Origin: Fimenecus sp045633505 | Lineage (GTDB): Bacteria > Bacillota > Clostridia > Oscillospirales > Acutalibacteraceae | Direction of reading: 5' to 3' | Length of the DNA stretch: 64,000 bases | Assembly (NCBI GenBank): GCA_045633505.1 | Contig: JAZQYK010000061.1 | Coordinates: 1-64,000 of the forward strand | Part shown: in pieces, positions 7,743 to 16,099 of the stretch | Numbering within the stretch: position 1 is the stretch's first letter | Layout: each line of letters starts with the position of its first letter | Program-made: the position numbers and the translations under genes | The notes under the pieces: model-generated | Database searches by the model: none | What the model was told of the DNA's origin: nothing | Seen by the model: only the letters and a program-made list of their open reading frames with translations

Positions 7743-8681
7743 TTGGCAAAAAAGCAGATGAACAAAAGCAAAATTGTGCTCCTCGTAATTTGTATAATCG
7801 TTTTTCTGTTGTCATCTGCATTTGTGCTTAAAAACGTTATTTCCGATATAAAAAATCAAAAAATGTATGATGACTTGTCAAATCTCGTTGTTGAAACAAC
7901 GAATGAAGCTGACGGCGAAGAGGTTACTCACGCGCCTGATTATTCCGCAGTAATAACCGAAAATGCAGATTTCGTTGGCTGGATAACAGTGCCGAATACA
8001 TCAATCAATTATCCTGTTTTGCAAACTGACGATAACGATTTTTATTTAACACACGGATTTTACAAAGCAAAGGATGCTCGTGGAGCAATTTTTATGGATT
8101 ACAGAAATAATCCTGTTGACTTGGATGCCAATACAATAATTTATGGACATAACTGCTACAACACAACAATGTTTTCCGAACTTACAAAATTCGAAAAACT
8201 TGATTTTTATAAAACAACACCGATAATTGAATTCAATACGGTTGAAAGAAAATATCAATGGAAAATATATGGCGTTTTCATCACCAACGCCTTGCCCGAA
8301 GAGGATAACGGTTACGTGTTCAATTACATTTATCCCGATATGGACGGCGAAAACTTTGAAGGCTTTATTGAAGAAGTCAATAAGCGCAGACTTTACGTTA
8401 CTGACGTTGATATAAAAAGTGATGATAAAATGCTTGTGCTTTCAACCTGTGTGAGAAATCTTGATATTTATGAAAACGGCAGAAGAACTTATAAAGCCGA
8501 CACCAGACTCGTCGTACTTGCCCGTGCCGTCAGAGACGGTGAATCTGCTGAGGTTAACGTGAACGGTGCTTACGTTAATACTGACCCGAAATATCCACAG
8601 TTGTGGTATGACAAGAACAATAAATCAAATCCATATATAAATGACGAAAAATGGTATCCGAAGGAGGTAGTAACTGAATGA
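7743..8681 (+). CDS. srtB: Class B sortase
   Basis: A 312-residue membrane-anchored transpeptidase with one N-terminal transmembrane segment (IVLLVICIIVFLLSSAFVL) and an extracellular sortase fold. The catalytic set is visible: His in NTIIYGHNCYN, Cys in LVLSTCVRN and Arg in DTRLVVLAR. The spacing and the N-terminal helical extension fit class B. A tail of about 45 residues follows the catalytic Arg and contains PKYPQLWYD and NPY, shared with the next gene. The TTG at 7743 is preferred because AGGTGA ends five bases before it; the GTG at 7734 sits inside that site. It overlaps the next gene by ATGA. No sorting-signal substrate is seen in the window. Confidence 0.9.
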   Translation: MAKKQMNKSKIVLLVICIIVFLLSSAFVLKNVISDIKNQKMYDDLSNLVVETTNEADGEEVTHAPDYSAVITENADFVGWITVPNTSINYPVLQTDDNDFYLTHGFYKAKDARGAIFMDYRNNPVDLDANTIIYGHNCYNTTMFSELTKFEKLDFYKTTPIIEFNTVERKYQWKIYGVFITNALPEEDNGYVFNYIYPDMDGENFEGFIEEVNKRRLYVTDVDIKSDDKMLVLSTCVRNLDIYENGRRTYKADTRLVVLARAVRDGESAEVNVNGAYVNTDPKYPQLWYDKNNKSNPYINDEKWYPKEVVTE

Positions 8682-10036
8682 GCAATATTGATAAAAATGA
8701 CGAAATACTCTCCTTTGAGGAACTTCGAAAAAAGCTTGGGATGGATGATGAACAAAAAAACAACAGAACTGATGATTTTTCAGCATTAACTGAAGAAATT
8801 AGACCCGATACTCAAGCGGAAACCGTTAATCCTGCAAAATCAGTTGAAAATTTTGCAAGTGAAATTGAAAAACAGCTTGATGCTCAGGTTGAGTCTGAAA
8901 TACAAAATTCAAACGAGCCGTCAACTGTGGTTGAAAACGGAAAAACCTTTGTTGATATAACTTCTCAGTATGTGAAGCCGCAAGAGACGGAGGCGACGCA
9001 AACCGAAATAGTCGTTGAAGAAGTGAAAGCAAAGAAAAAAGTAAGAACCTTTAATGAGATTTTTGCTGACTTTTTCCACAGTGTGTTGCCAAACAAAAAG
9101 GATAGCACAAAGGAAAAAATCCGAAAAATTATAATGGACGTTTCAATCCTCACCATAATCGGCTGTGTTATTGCATTTGGTGAGCTTTACCGTCAAAATC
9201 TTGAACAACTTGAAAAAGAAGAAGAAATCAAGTCCCATATCGTTGAAGTTGAAGAATATGAGGAAAATGAATACGTTGAGGCGTGGGAAGAACTTTTCGC
9301 GCAGTATCCTCAGATTAAATTCCCCGAGGGAATGAATCTTAAATATTCTTATCTCTACGCCTTGAATCAAGACCTTGTCGGTTGGTTGAGAATTGACGGA
9401 ACAAACCTTGACGTTCAGGTTGTTCAGGGGCCGGATAACGATTTCTATTTAAGAAAAGACTTTTACGGTGATTACAGCCGTTACGGTTGTCCTTATATGG
9501 ATTACAAAAATGACCCTAAATATCTTAATGATAATACAATTATCTACGGTCACCACATGACCGACGGCTTAATGTTTTCAAACCTTGATAAATACAAGAC
9601 TTTGGAAGGCTATAAAGAGTCACCGATAATTGAATATAATACTTTGTATGACACTTATTATTTTAAAGTGTTTGCCGCGTTTTATATTAACGCAACTCCT
9701 GCTGATGACAATAATTACTTCTTTAATTTTATGATTACGGATTTTTCAACTGATGAAAGGTTTTCAAAATTCGTTGACGAATTGAAATTGAGAAGTGTTA
9801 TTGATACGGGTGTGAGTGTGCAACCCGACGACAAGCTGTTAACACTTGTTACTTGCACTTATGATTTCAATGATGCAAGATTTGTCGTTGTGGGAAGAAT
9901 GGTGCGTGAAAATGAGGATGTAACGGTTGATACAAGCCTCGCAAAGCTCAACACTTCACCAAAATATCCACAGGCTTGGTATGATGCCAAGGGTTTAACG
10001 AACCCATACAAAGATGCACCTAAGTGGGATGAATAA
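8678..10036 (+). CDS. Second class B sortase-like protein with long N-terminal cytoplasmic region
   Basis: A 452-residue protein with an acidic, Gln/Glu-rich N-terminal region of about 145 residues and no obvious fold. A transmembrane segment (IIMDVSILTIIGCVIAFGEL) and an extracellular class B sortase domain follow. His (TIIYGHHMTDG), Cys (LVTCTYDFND) and Arg (ARFVVVGRM) are retained, so it should be active. The C-terminal tail repeats the PKYPQAWYD...NPY pattern of the upstream sortase, which indicates tandem duplication and divergence. It starts inside the stop codon region of the first sortase (ATGA overlap), so translation is coupled. The large cytoplasmic extension is unusual for sortases and might be a regulatory or interaction region. 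No function can be assigned to it. Confidence 0.85.
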   Translation: MSNIDKNDEILSFEELRKKLGMDDEQKNNRTDDFSALTEEIRPDTQAETVNPAKSVENFASEIEKQLDAQVESEIQNSNEPSTVVENGKTFVDITSQYVKPQETEATQTEIVVEEVKAKKKVRTFNEIFADFFHSVLPNKKDSTKEKIRKIIMDVSILTIIGCVIAFGELYRQNLEQLEKEEEIKSHIVEVEEYEENEYVEAWEELFAQYPQIKFPEGMNLKYSYLYALNQDLVGWLRIDGTNLDVQVVQGPDNDFYLRKDFYGDYSRYGCPYMDYKNDPKYLNDNTIIYGHHMTDGLMFSNLDKYKTLEGYKESPIIEYNTLYDTYYFKVFAAFYINATPADDNNYFFNFMITDFSTDERFSKFVDELKLRSVIDTGVSVQPDDKLLTLVTCTYDFNDARFVVVGRMVRENEDVTVDTSLAKLNTSPKYPQAWYDAKGLTNPYKDAPKWDE

Positions 10037-10088
10037 TTCAGTTAATAATTTATGTTTTATATAGGGTAAAAAGAGAGGTTTTAAAATT

Positions 10089-12257
10089 ATGAAGGTTAGA
10101 TTATTGGCATTGAACGTTGACAAAAATATGCCATTTGCAAGATTTCAGGCGAGAGTTGTCAGCAGTATCAGTATGTATTCTGACAGCAACGTTGCGTTTG
10201 AACGTTTTGAGAATATGCGAGATTTGTTTGAAGCCTTGCAGGATGCGTTGGAAAACGACGAGTTGATTGTTACTGCGGTTGATATCAAGCATTATTCAAG
10301 GCTTAAAACCGCATTGACTCAGGCACTTGAAACGGATGTACAATATAATGCAACTATTCTCAATATGCTTGAAAGCAATGAAGAAATGGATGATGCGGCA
10401 AGAAAAGAATTTTCAACCTTCCCTGAACCTGCAACAGTCTTTCTTTCAAAGGACGGACTTTATTCAGGCTTTGGTATTGAAAACGGTACGCAATTTTTAA
10501 TGCTTGTTCCGATTGATAACGAACGAATCAATCTTATTCTCAGAAACGGTGTCGTGCCATTCCTTGCAAAGAATATTGAAACGACAAACGGCGATGAGTT
10601 TTTAAGTGAAAATAAATTCTTTGAAAATGAAAAGGTTGCAATTGCAGTTAAAAGATTGGTTGATGCTGAATCAATAGTTGCCGTTAACGGTACTCAGAAT
10701 GCAGAAGTTTTGAAAAGCTGCGGTGATTCCGTGCCTGATTTTGACAGCGTATTCGTGTTCACACCTCACGTTGAAGATAAGGGTGACGTCAATGCAACTG
10801 AATATGCGGCGCAATTAGCAAAGGTAAGTCTTGATTTGTCTGCGGCAAATATAGGCGCGTCAATCAGCGATATCTATAACGCAGGGGATACAAAGTTTAT
10901 CTGTATCGCAGTTGCTAACGACGAGTCAGCAGTTGTAAGAAAACTTTATCAGGCTGAGGACGAAACCGAAGATGCTTTCATCGAAAGTGCGGCAGTTGAG
11001 CTTATTGAACTTATTGGCGAAAAAGCAACGGGAATAAGAAGCGTTGGTATTGAAATTACTGACGGACCCGAGCTTATTCCTGATGAAGACAAAAAACCTG
11101 TGAATAAAAAATCAATGATGATTTTCGCAATTGTTATCGGCGCAATCATTTTGATTTGCGGAATTTTCGGTATAGTTTACAAGGTGCAGGGTGAAAACGG
11201 TTCATTTGCTAAAATGCTTAATAAAATGTTCGGTAATGAAGTTACTACAACAGAAACCACAACCGAAGCGCCTACAACAGAAACTACGACTGAAGAAGAA
11301 AAAGTTCAGGCTGAAACAATGAAACTTTCAGACTTTATGATGTCCGATATTATCGCTCTTGAAAAAGCAAAAGCTGAAGCTGAAACCTCTACTACAGAAA
11401 CAACAACTCTTGCTGAAGGTGAGTCAACAACTGCACCGGTTACCGTTGAGGATGCAGGTGCACCGACGGTTATGAAAATCAACGGTGTTGAGATTGAGGC
11501 TAAAGAAGCACTCTGTCGTCTTGTTATGACAGAAATGGGTGAGGGCTATAACGTTGAAGCAGTTAAAGCTCAGGCTGTTGTAATTTATACATACCTTAAA
11601 TATCGCGATACCAATTTTGAAATTGATGGCATTACAATCAGCGAGACGTTTAACGATGAAATCAAAGGGGCAGTTGACGAGGTGTTCGGTCAATATCTTA
11701 CCTTTGACGGCGAAGTTGCATTAACACCTTATTTTGCAGTTGCCGCAAGAAAGACAGGTAATGCCGCTGACGTGTTTACAAGTGAATATTCTTATCTTAA
11801 AGCAGTTGAGGTCAGCGGAAATCCTGATACGAAGATTGATACTTATAAGATTGAAAGAAAGTATTCTCTCGGCGAAATGAAGGGCTTACTTCTTGAATAT
11901 AATGCTCAGTTCAAACTTGGCGAGGACCCTAAAACTTGGTTCAGCATTGTTTCTCACGATGCCGCTGTATCATCAAGCATCGGCTACGTAACAAAAGTGA
12001 AAATCGGCGAAACAGAAATGACGGGTCTTGATATGAGAACAAAAGTGTTTGGCTCATCAGTTCTCGCTTCACATTGCTTTACGGTTACTTATGATGAAAC
12101 TGCATCAACGTTTACAATTACAACTTACGGTAACGGTTTGGGCATTGGTATGAGTCAGGCAGGCGCTGACTTTATGGCTGGTAACGGAACGAAATATGAT
12201 AAAATTCTTTCTACATATTTTAAAGGCACAAAGATTGAAAAGGAGAAAAATATATGA
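10089..12257 (+). CDS. Membrane protein with CinA-like cytoplasmic half and extracellular SpoIID/LytB domain
   Basis: A 722-residue chimera. Residues 1-155 read like a CinA/MoCF domain: MKVRLLALN, ALENDELIVTA, ALTQALE, then FGIENGTQFLMLVP and VVPFL. The GGLGPT-type active loop is missing. Residues 175-335 resemble a degenerate PncC domain, with ANIGASISDIY and ICIAVANDE aligning by eye to ADIAVSVSGIA and IWLAVSNGK of the pncC product upstream. A transmembrane helix (about 343-365) and a Thr/Glu-rich linker (TTETTTEAPTTE) follow. The SpoIID/LytB domain then begins near residue 465 (EALCRLVMTEMGEGYNVEAVKAQA) and ends with GIGMSQAGADFMA. SpoIID domains bind or cleave peptidoglycan glycan strands. 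The CinA reading is mine and needs a profile search. It overlaps galE by four bases. Confidence 0.75.
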   Translation: MKVRLLALNVDKNMPFARFQARVVSSISMYSDSNVAFERFENMRDLFEALQDALENDELIVTAVDIKHYSRLKTALTQALETDVQYNATILNMLESNEEMDDAARKEFSTFPEPATVFLSKDGLYSGFGIENGTQFLMLVPIDNERINLILRNGVVPFLAKNIETTNGDEFLSENKFFENEKVAIAVKRLVDAESIVAVNGTQNAEVLKSCGDSVPDFDSVFVFTPHVEDKGDVNATEYAAQLAKVSLDLSAANIGASISDIYNAGDTKFICIAVANDESAVVRKLYQAEDETEDAFIESAAVELIELIGEKATGIRSVGIEITDGPELIPDEDKKPVNKKSMMIFAIVIGAIILICGIFGIVYKVQGENGSFAKMLNKMFGNEVTTTETTTEAPTTETTTEEEKVQAETMKLSDFMMSDIIALEKAKAEAETSTTETTTLAEGESTTAPVTVEDAGAPTVMKINGVEIEAKEALCRLVMTEMGEGYNVEAVKAQAVVIYTYLKYRDTNFEIDGITISETFNDEIKGAVDEVFGQYLTFDGEVALTPYFAVAARKTGNAADVFTSEYSYLKAVEVSGNPDTKIDTYKIERKYSLGEMKGLLLEYNAQFKLGEDPKTWFSIVSHDAAVSSSIGYVTKVKIGETEMTGLDMRTKVFGSSVLASHCFTVTYDETASTFTITTYGNGLGIGMSQAGADFMAGNGTKYDKILSTYFKGTKIEKEKNI

Positions 12258-13276
12258 GTAAGATTTTAGTAACAGGTGGCGCAGGTTTTATCGGCTCACA
12301 CACTTGCGTGGAGCTTCTTAATGCAGGCTATGAGATTGTAATCGTTGACAATCTCTACAATTCAAGTGAAAAATCACTTGACAGAGTAAAGGAATTAACG
12401 GGCAAGGATTTTGCTTTTTATCCTTACGATATTCGCGATAAAGAGAATATGAGTAAGATTTTTGAAGAACATAAAATTGATGCTTGTATTCATTTTGCAG
12501 GTCTCAAAGCAGTTGGTGAGAGCTGTCGTGAGCCTTTAATGTACTACGACAACAATATCGGCGGTACGTTGGCTCTTTGCGAAGTAATGGCTAAATATAA
12601 CTGCAAAAAAATCGTGTTCAGTTCATCGGCAACTGTTTACGGAAGCGCAAACGTTTCTCCGCTTAAAGAGGATATGAAAACGGGTGGCACGACAAATCCT
12701 TACGGCACGACTAAATATATGATTGAGATTATCCTTGATGATTTCAACAAAGCAGATAAAGATTGGGGCGTGACACTTCTCCGCTACTTCAATCCAATTG
12801 GTGCACATAAGAGTGGTAGAATTGGTGAGAATCCAAATGGTATTCCAAACAACCTTATGCCATATATCACTCAGGTTGCTATTGGAAAATTACCATATCT
12901 CAATGTGTTCGGTGATGACTACAATACTCCTGACGGTACAGGTGTTCGTGACTATATTCACGTTGTTGACTTGGCTATCGGCCACGTTAAAGCAGTTGAA
13001 AAAATTCTCAAAGACGAGCCAAAGGTTAACGTTTATAACCTTGGTACAGGTAACGGTTACAGTGTTCTTGATATTGTCAAGGCATTTGAACAGGCTTCAG
13101 GACAGAAGATTGAATATAAAATTGTAGAACGCCGTCCCGGTGACCTTGACGTTTGTTATTCAGACGCATCAAAAGCATTTAATGAACTGGGTTGGAAAGC
13201 TGAAAGAGACCTTCTTGAAATGTGTGAGGACTCTTGGCGTTGGCAAAGCGGAAATCCAAACGGCTTTGATGACTGA
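12254..13276 (+). CDS. galE: UDP-glucose 4-epimerase
   Basis: A 340-residue cytoplasmic extended short-chain dehydrogenase that interconverts UDP-glucose and UDP-galactose using bound NAD. The glycine motif TGGAGFIGSH at the N-terminus, the catalytic Ser/Thr region FSSSATVYG and the YGTTK catalytic Tyr-Lys pair are present. GTGNGYSVLDIV near residue 265 is typical of GalE. The length is normal. It overlaps the upstream SpoIID-domain gene by ATGA, which suggests that sugar-nucleotide supply for envelope polymers is co-expressed. A role in the Leloir pathway with the galactosidases elsewhere in the window is equally possible. Confidence 0.95.
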   Translation: MSKILVTGGAGFIGSHTCVELLNAGYEIVIVDNLYNSSEKSLDRVKELTGKDFAFYPYDIRDKENMSKIFEEHKIDACIHFAGLKAVGESCREPLMYYDNNIGGTLALCEVMAKYNCKKIVFSSSATVYGSANVSPLKEDMKTGGTTNPYGTTKYMIEIILDDFNKADKDWGVTLLRYFNPIGAHKSGRIGENPNGIPNNLMPYITQVAIGKLPYLNVFGDDYNTPDGTGVRDYIHVVDLAIGHVKAVEKILKDEPKVNVYNLGTGNGYSVLDIVKAFEQASGQKIEYKIVERRPGDLDVCYSDASKAFNELGWKAERDLLEMCEDSWRWQSGNPNGFDD

Positions 13277-13311
13277 TTTTTAATTAAAATAAAAAGTAAA
13301 GGGTGATTAAA

Positions 13312-13884
13312 GTGAAGAAAAAAGGTTTATTTATTACGTTAGGTGTAATCGCGGTTGTTGTCGTAATACTTATCGGTAGTGTTATTTCAACATATAACGG
13401 TCTCATTGATAAAGAGGCTGAGGTTACTAATGCTGATGCGCAAATTCAGGTTCAATTACAACGTCGAGCAGATTTAATTCCTAATCTTGTTAGCACGGTT
13501 AAAGGCTATGCAGCTCACGAAACTGAAGTTTATACAGCTCTTGCAGATGCCCGAGCAAAGCTTAATTCTGCTTCAAATACCGATGAATATACCGATGCTA
13601 TCGAAAGCTATGATTCTGCACTTTCAAGACTTTTGGTTGTGGTCGAGAATTATCCTGAGCTTAAAGCAAATGAAAACTTTGTTTATCTTATGGATGAACT
13701 TTCAGGTACGGAAAACAGAATTGGTACTGCACGTAAAGATTATAACGATGCTGCCACTGAATATAATAAAGCAATCAAAAAATTCCCTACGGTAATTTTT
13801 GCGGGAATGTTGGGCTTTGACGAGGCAGAATTGTTTGAGGCAAGTGCTGACGCGCAGGATGCTCCTACGGTCAGCTTTGAATAA
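13312..13884 (+). CDS. lemA: LemA family membrane protein
   Basis: A 190-residue protein with one N-terminal transmembrane segment (LFITLGVIAVVVVILIGSVI) and a helical extracytoplasmic or cytoplasmic bundle. It carries the family signature VQLQRRADLIPNLVSTVKGYAAHE. The GTG at 13312 is preferred over the GTG at 13303, which lies inside the AGGGTGA ribosome binding site. LemA proteins are often paired with TPM-domain proteins, and here the TPM gene follows after eight bases. The biochemical role of the pair is not firmly known; envelope homeostasis is suspected. Confidence 0.92.
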   Translation: MKKKGLFITLGVIAVVVVILIGSVISTYNGLIDKEAEVTNADAQIQVQLQRRADLIPNLVSTVKGYAAHETEVYTALADARAKLNSASNTDEYTDAIESYDSALSRLLVVVENYPELKANENFVYLMDELSGTENRIGTARKDYNDAATEYNKAIKKFPTVIFAGMLGFDEAELFEASADAQDAPTVSFE

Positions 13885-13892
13885 AAGAAGCA

Positions 13893-14726
13893 ATGAAAAT
13901 AAACAGAGTTTTAATTATAACTTTAATTTTATCGATTCTTTTATCCGTATCGTCAATGGCTATTGATTTACCCGAGCCTACTGATGAGTTTTTTGTAAAT
14001 GACTTTGCAGATGTTATTGATGACAACGTTGAAACAGAACTTCAGTCAATTGGTGCAAGTCTTTATAATCAGACAACGGCGCAAGTCGTTGTTGTAACGG
14101 TAGATTCTCTTGACGGCTATGACGTCAGCGAATACGCACTCGAATTAGGTCGTGAGTGGGGAGTGGGTAGCGAGGATTCTGATAATGGTGTAGTGCTCTT
14201 GATGTCTGTATCTGACCGTCAAGTTACAATTCAGGTGGGTTATGGTCTTGAAGGATGTCTGCCTGATGGCAAAACAGGCAGAATACTTGATACTTATGCC
14301 ATTCCGTATTTGAGAAATAATGATTTTTCAACAGGATTGGAAGACGCATATAAAGCAATAGTCAATGTTGTCTGTGTTGAATATGGTGTTGAATTGGATA
14401 ACTTGAATATTGATAATTACAATGATGAGTATTACACCTTTGAAATGTCCGGTGATGAAGTTATTGGAATGGCGATTTTAATTTTTATCGTAGTTTCAAT
14501 ATTTGTTTTAATTGTTTTTAAATTTAATGGTGGAGGCTCAAGCCACGGTGGTGGCACATATTATGGTGGTCACACATATCGTGGAGGTTTTGGTTCTGTA
14601 GGTAGCTTTCGTGGCGGCGGCTTCAGTTCAGGCGGTTTCCGCAGTGGCGGAGGAGGATTCTCCGGCGGCGGTTTCCGTGGTGGCGGCGGCTCATTCGGCG
14701 GTGGCGGCTCGTCACGTGGATTTTAA
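13893..14726 (+). CDS. TPM-domain membrane protein with Gly/Ser/Phe-rich tail (YgcG-like)
   Basis: A 277-residue protein with a signal peptide (VLIITLILSILLSVSSMA) and a TPM_phosphatase/Psb32-type domain over roughly residues 28-160 (FVNDFADVID, ALELGREWGVG, LLMSVSDRQVTIQVGYGLEG). A transmembrane helix follows near 190-210 (VIGMAILIFIVVSIFVLIVF), then a cytoplasmic Gly-rich tail of repeated RGGGF/SGGGF units. This architecture is the usual partner of LemA. TPM domains of plant relatives act in photosystem II repair; the bacterial function is uncertain. It is the second gene of the lemA pair and is followed nine bases later by a HAD phosphatase gene. Confidence 0.88.
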   Translation: MKINRVLIITLILSILLSVSSMAIDLPEPTDEFFVNDFADVIDDNVETELQSIGASLYNQTTAQVVVVTVDSLDGYDVSEYALELGREWGVGSEDSDNGVVLLMSVSDRQVTIQVGYGLEGCLPDGKTGRILDTYAIPYLRNNDFSTGLEDAYKAIVNVVCVEYGVELDNLNIDNYNDEYYTFEMSGDEVIGMAILIFIVVSIFVLIVFKFNGGGSSHGGGTYYGGHTYRGGFGSVGSFRGGGFSSGGFRSGGGGFSGGGFRGGGGSFGGGGSSRGF

Positions 14727-14735
14727 GGGGATTTT

Positions 14736-15338
14736 ATGAGAGTATTTGATTTTGACAATACCATTTATGACGGTGAAAGCGGCTTTGATATCTTTCTTTA
14801 TTATTTAAAGAAGGACCCAAAGGGCGTTGCAAAATTCGTTCCAAAGTTTATGGAAGGTTTTTTGAAATATAAGCGCCATAAAATAACTATTGATGAGGTT
14901 AAGACTGAATATTCGTCTTATATTAAAGAATATTTTGCACGAATAGAAAATATCGAACAAGATTTTGAAAATTTTTGGGATATAAATGAAAAAAACATCA
15001 AAAATTTTTATCGAAAAATTCAAAAAGAAGATGATATAATTGTTTCTGCGTGCCCTTATTGTCTTTTGAGTGTGATGACAAATCGACTTGGAGTTAAAAA
15101 CGTTATTTCAAGTGAGCTTGATGCTAAAACAGGCGAAATCGGTGAAATTTGTTATCACGAAAACAAGGTGAAAATGTTCAAAAAAGTTTATGGTGATGCA
15201 GAAATTGATGAGTTTTATACTGACTCAGTGAGTGATAAGCCTTTAATGGATATGGCAAAAACCGTTTTTCTTGTTGATGGGGATAAGTTAATCAAAATTA
15301 AAAAAGACGGAGTTTACCTCGACGAAAAATTTATTTAA
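14736..15338 (+). CDS. HAD-superfamily hydrolase (subfamily IB, PSPase/CicA-like)
   Basis: A 200-residue cytoplasmic phosphohydrolase. Motif I is at the very N-terminus, RVFDFDNTIYDGES, with Asp as nucleophile and Asp+2 as acid/base. The Ser of motif II lies in DIIVSACPYCLL, a motif III lysine in HENKVKMFKK, and motif IV in YTDSVSDKPLMDMA. The helical cap (residues about 15-85) suits small substrates such as phosphoserine or a lysophospholipid headgroup, but the substrate is unknown. It follows the TPM gene closely (AAGGGGA ribosome binding site). rnpB begins 11 bases after its stop. Confidence 0.88.
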   Translation: MRVFDFDNTIYDGESGFDIFLYYLKKDPKGVAKFVPKFMEGFLKYKRHKITIDEVKTEYSSYIKEYFARIENIEQDFENFWDINEKNIKNFYRKIQKEDDIIVSACPYCLLSVMTNRLGVKNVISSELDAKTGEIGEICYHENKVKMFKKVYGDAEIDEFYTDSVSDKPLMDMAKTVFLVDGDKLIKIKKDGVYLDEKFI

Positions 15339-15349
15339 CAATTAAATAT

Positions 15350-15674
15350 GAGTAGGTTGGGCAGTTGCGCAGATTTTATCTGTGAGGAAAGTCCGAGCAT
15401 CACACAGCAGGGTAACGGCTAACGGCCGCCGAGGGTGACCTTAGGGAAAGTGCATAGAAAATTACCGCCGTTTTTAACGGTAAGGGTGGAAAGGCGAGGT
15501 AAGAGCTCACCAGCGTTGCAGAGATGTAACGGCTGAGCAAACCCTACCCGATGCAACATCGACTGAAGTTGTCAGCTGGGCAGATACTTCGAAGGATGGC
15601 TTGAGGCATATAGCAATATGTGTCCCAGATAGATAATTGCCTTAAACGACAGAACTCGGCTTACAGACCTACTC
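15350..15674 (+). ncRNA. rnpB: RNase P RNA (bacterial, rnpB)
   Basis: The catalytic RNA subunit of ribonuclease P, which trims tRNA 5' leaders. The ends pair as helix P1: GAGTAGGT at 15350-15357 with ACCTACTC at 15667-15674. Conserved core segments are visible: GAGGAAAGTCCGAGC near 15387, AGGGTGAC, a GGTAAGAGCTCACCAGC block, and the 3' ACAGAACTCGGCTTACAG motif. Length (about 325 nt) is as expected. A terminator follows. The exact 5' and 3' ends are estimates from the P1 helix. Confidence 0.96.
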
Positions 15675-15688
15675 ATTTTTAATAAATT

Positions 15689-15710
15689 AAAGCCCGAAAG
15701 GGCTTTTTTT
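15689..15710 (+). terminator. Intrinsic terminator of rnpB
   Basis: AAAGCCC-gaaa-GGGCTTT stem with a GAAA tetraloop followed by a T-run. Confidence 0.9.
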
Positions 15711-15754
15711 AACAAAATAAAGTTGACGGAATATAATGCATTGAGGTGTTTTTT

Positions 15755-16099
15755 ATGTTTGATGCATTTATTGGGACCGTTTTTATGTTCTTAACGCTTT
15801 TGGGAACAGTTGCAATCTGTTATCTTATTATGTTAAAATTGTTGATACCCGAAATAAAGGGCGAATACTACATAATTTTGCCTTGCAATCAATATACAGA
15901 AAACGTCAGGAAAAAGGCTTATGGAACAAGGCTCAGGCTTAATTTGTTGGGAGAGGATTGCTGTGCGAAGGTAGTAGTGCTTGATTCAGGTATAAACGAA
16001 AACGAAAAGTCAGATTTGTTAGAAATCTGTAAAGAATGTAATGGGATTTATCTCGTAGAAAAAGATTATTTAAAGGATTATTTTGATGGAAGAATTTGA
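15755..16099 (+). CDS. Small hypothetical membrane-anchored protein
   Basis: A 114-residue protein that I do not recognise. It has an N-terminal hydrophobic helix of about 25 residues (FMFLTLLGTVAICYLIMLKLL) and a soluble domain of about 80 residues containing three Cys (LPCNQ, GEDCCAK) plus one in EICKECNG. The ATG at 15755 follows GAGGTG by six bases; a GTG at 15746 overlaps that site. It overlaps the 5' end of recD2 by 14 bases in another frame, so translation of the two is probably coupled. A TATAAT-like box at 15733-15738 may be its -10, but no good -35 is seen. Confidence 0.7.
   Translation: MFDAFIGTVFMFLTLLGTVAICYLIMLKLLIPEIKGEYYIILPCNQYTENVRKKAYGTRLRLNLLGEDCCAKVVVLDSGINENEKSDLLEICKECNGIYLVEKDYLKDYFDGRI

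Noticed and set aside
11949..12257. Canonical SpoIID of the engulfment complex
   Set aside because: The domain is SpoIID-like, but the protein has a large cytoplasmic half and a Thr-rich stalk and sits in a sortase operon, so it is probably not the sporulation SpoIID.
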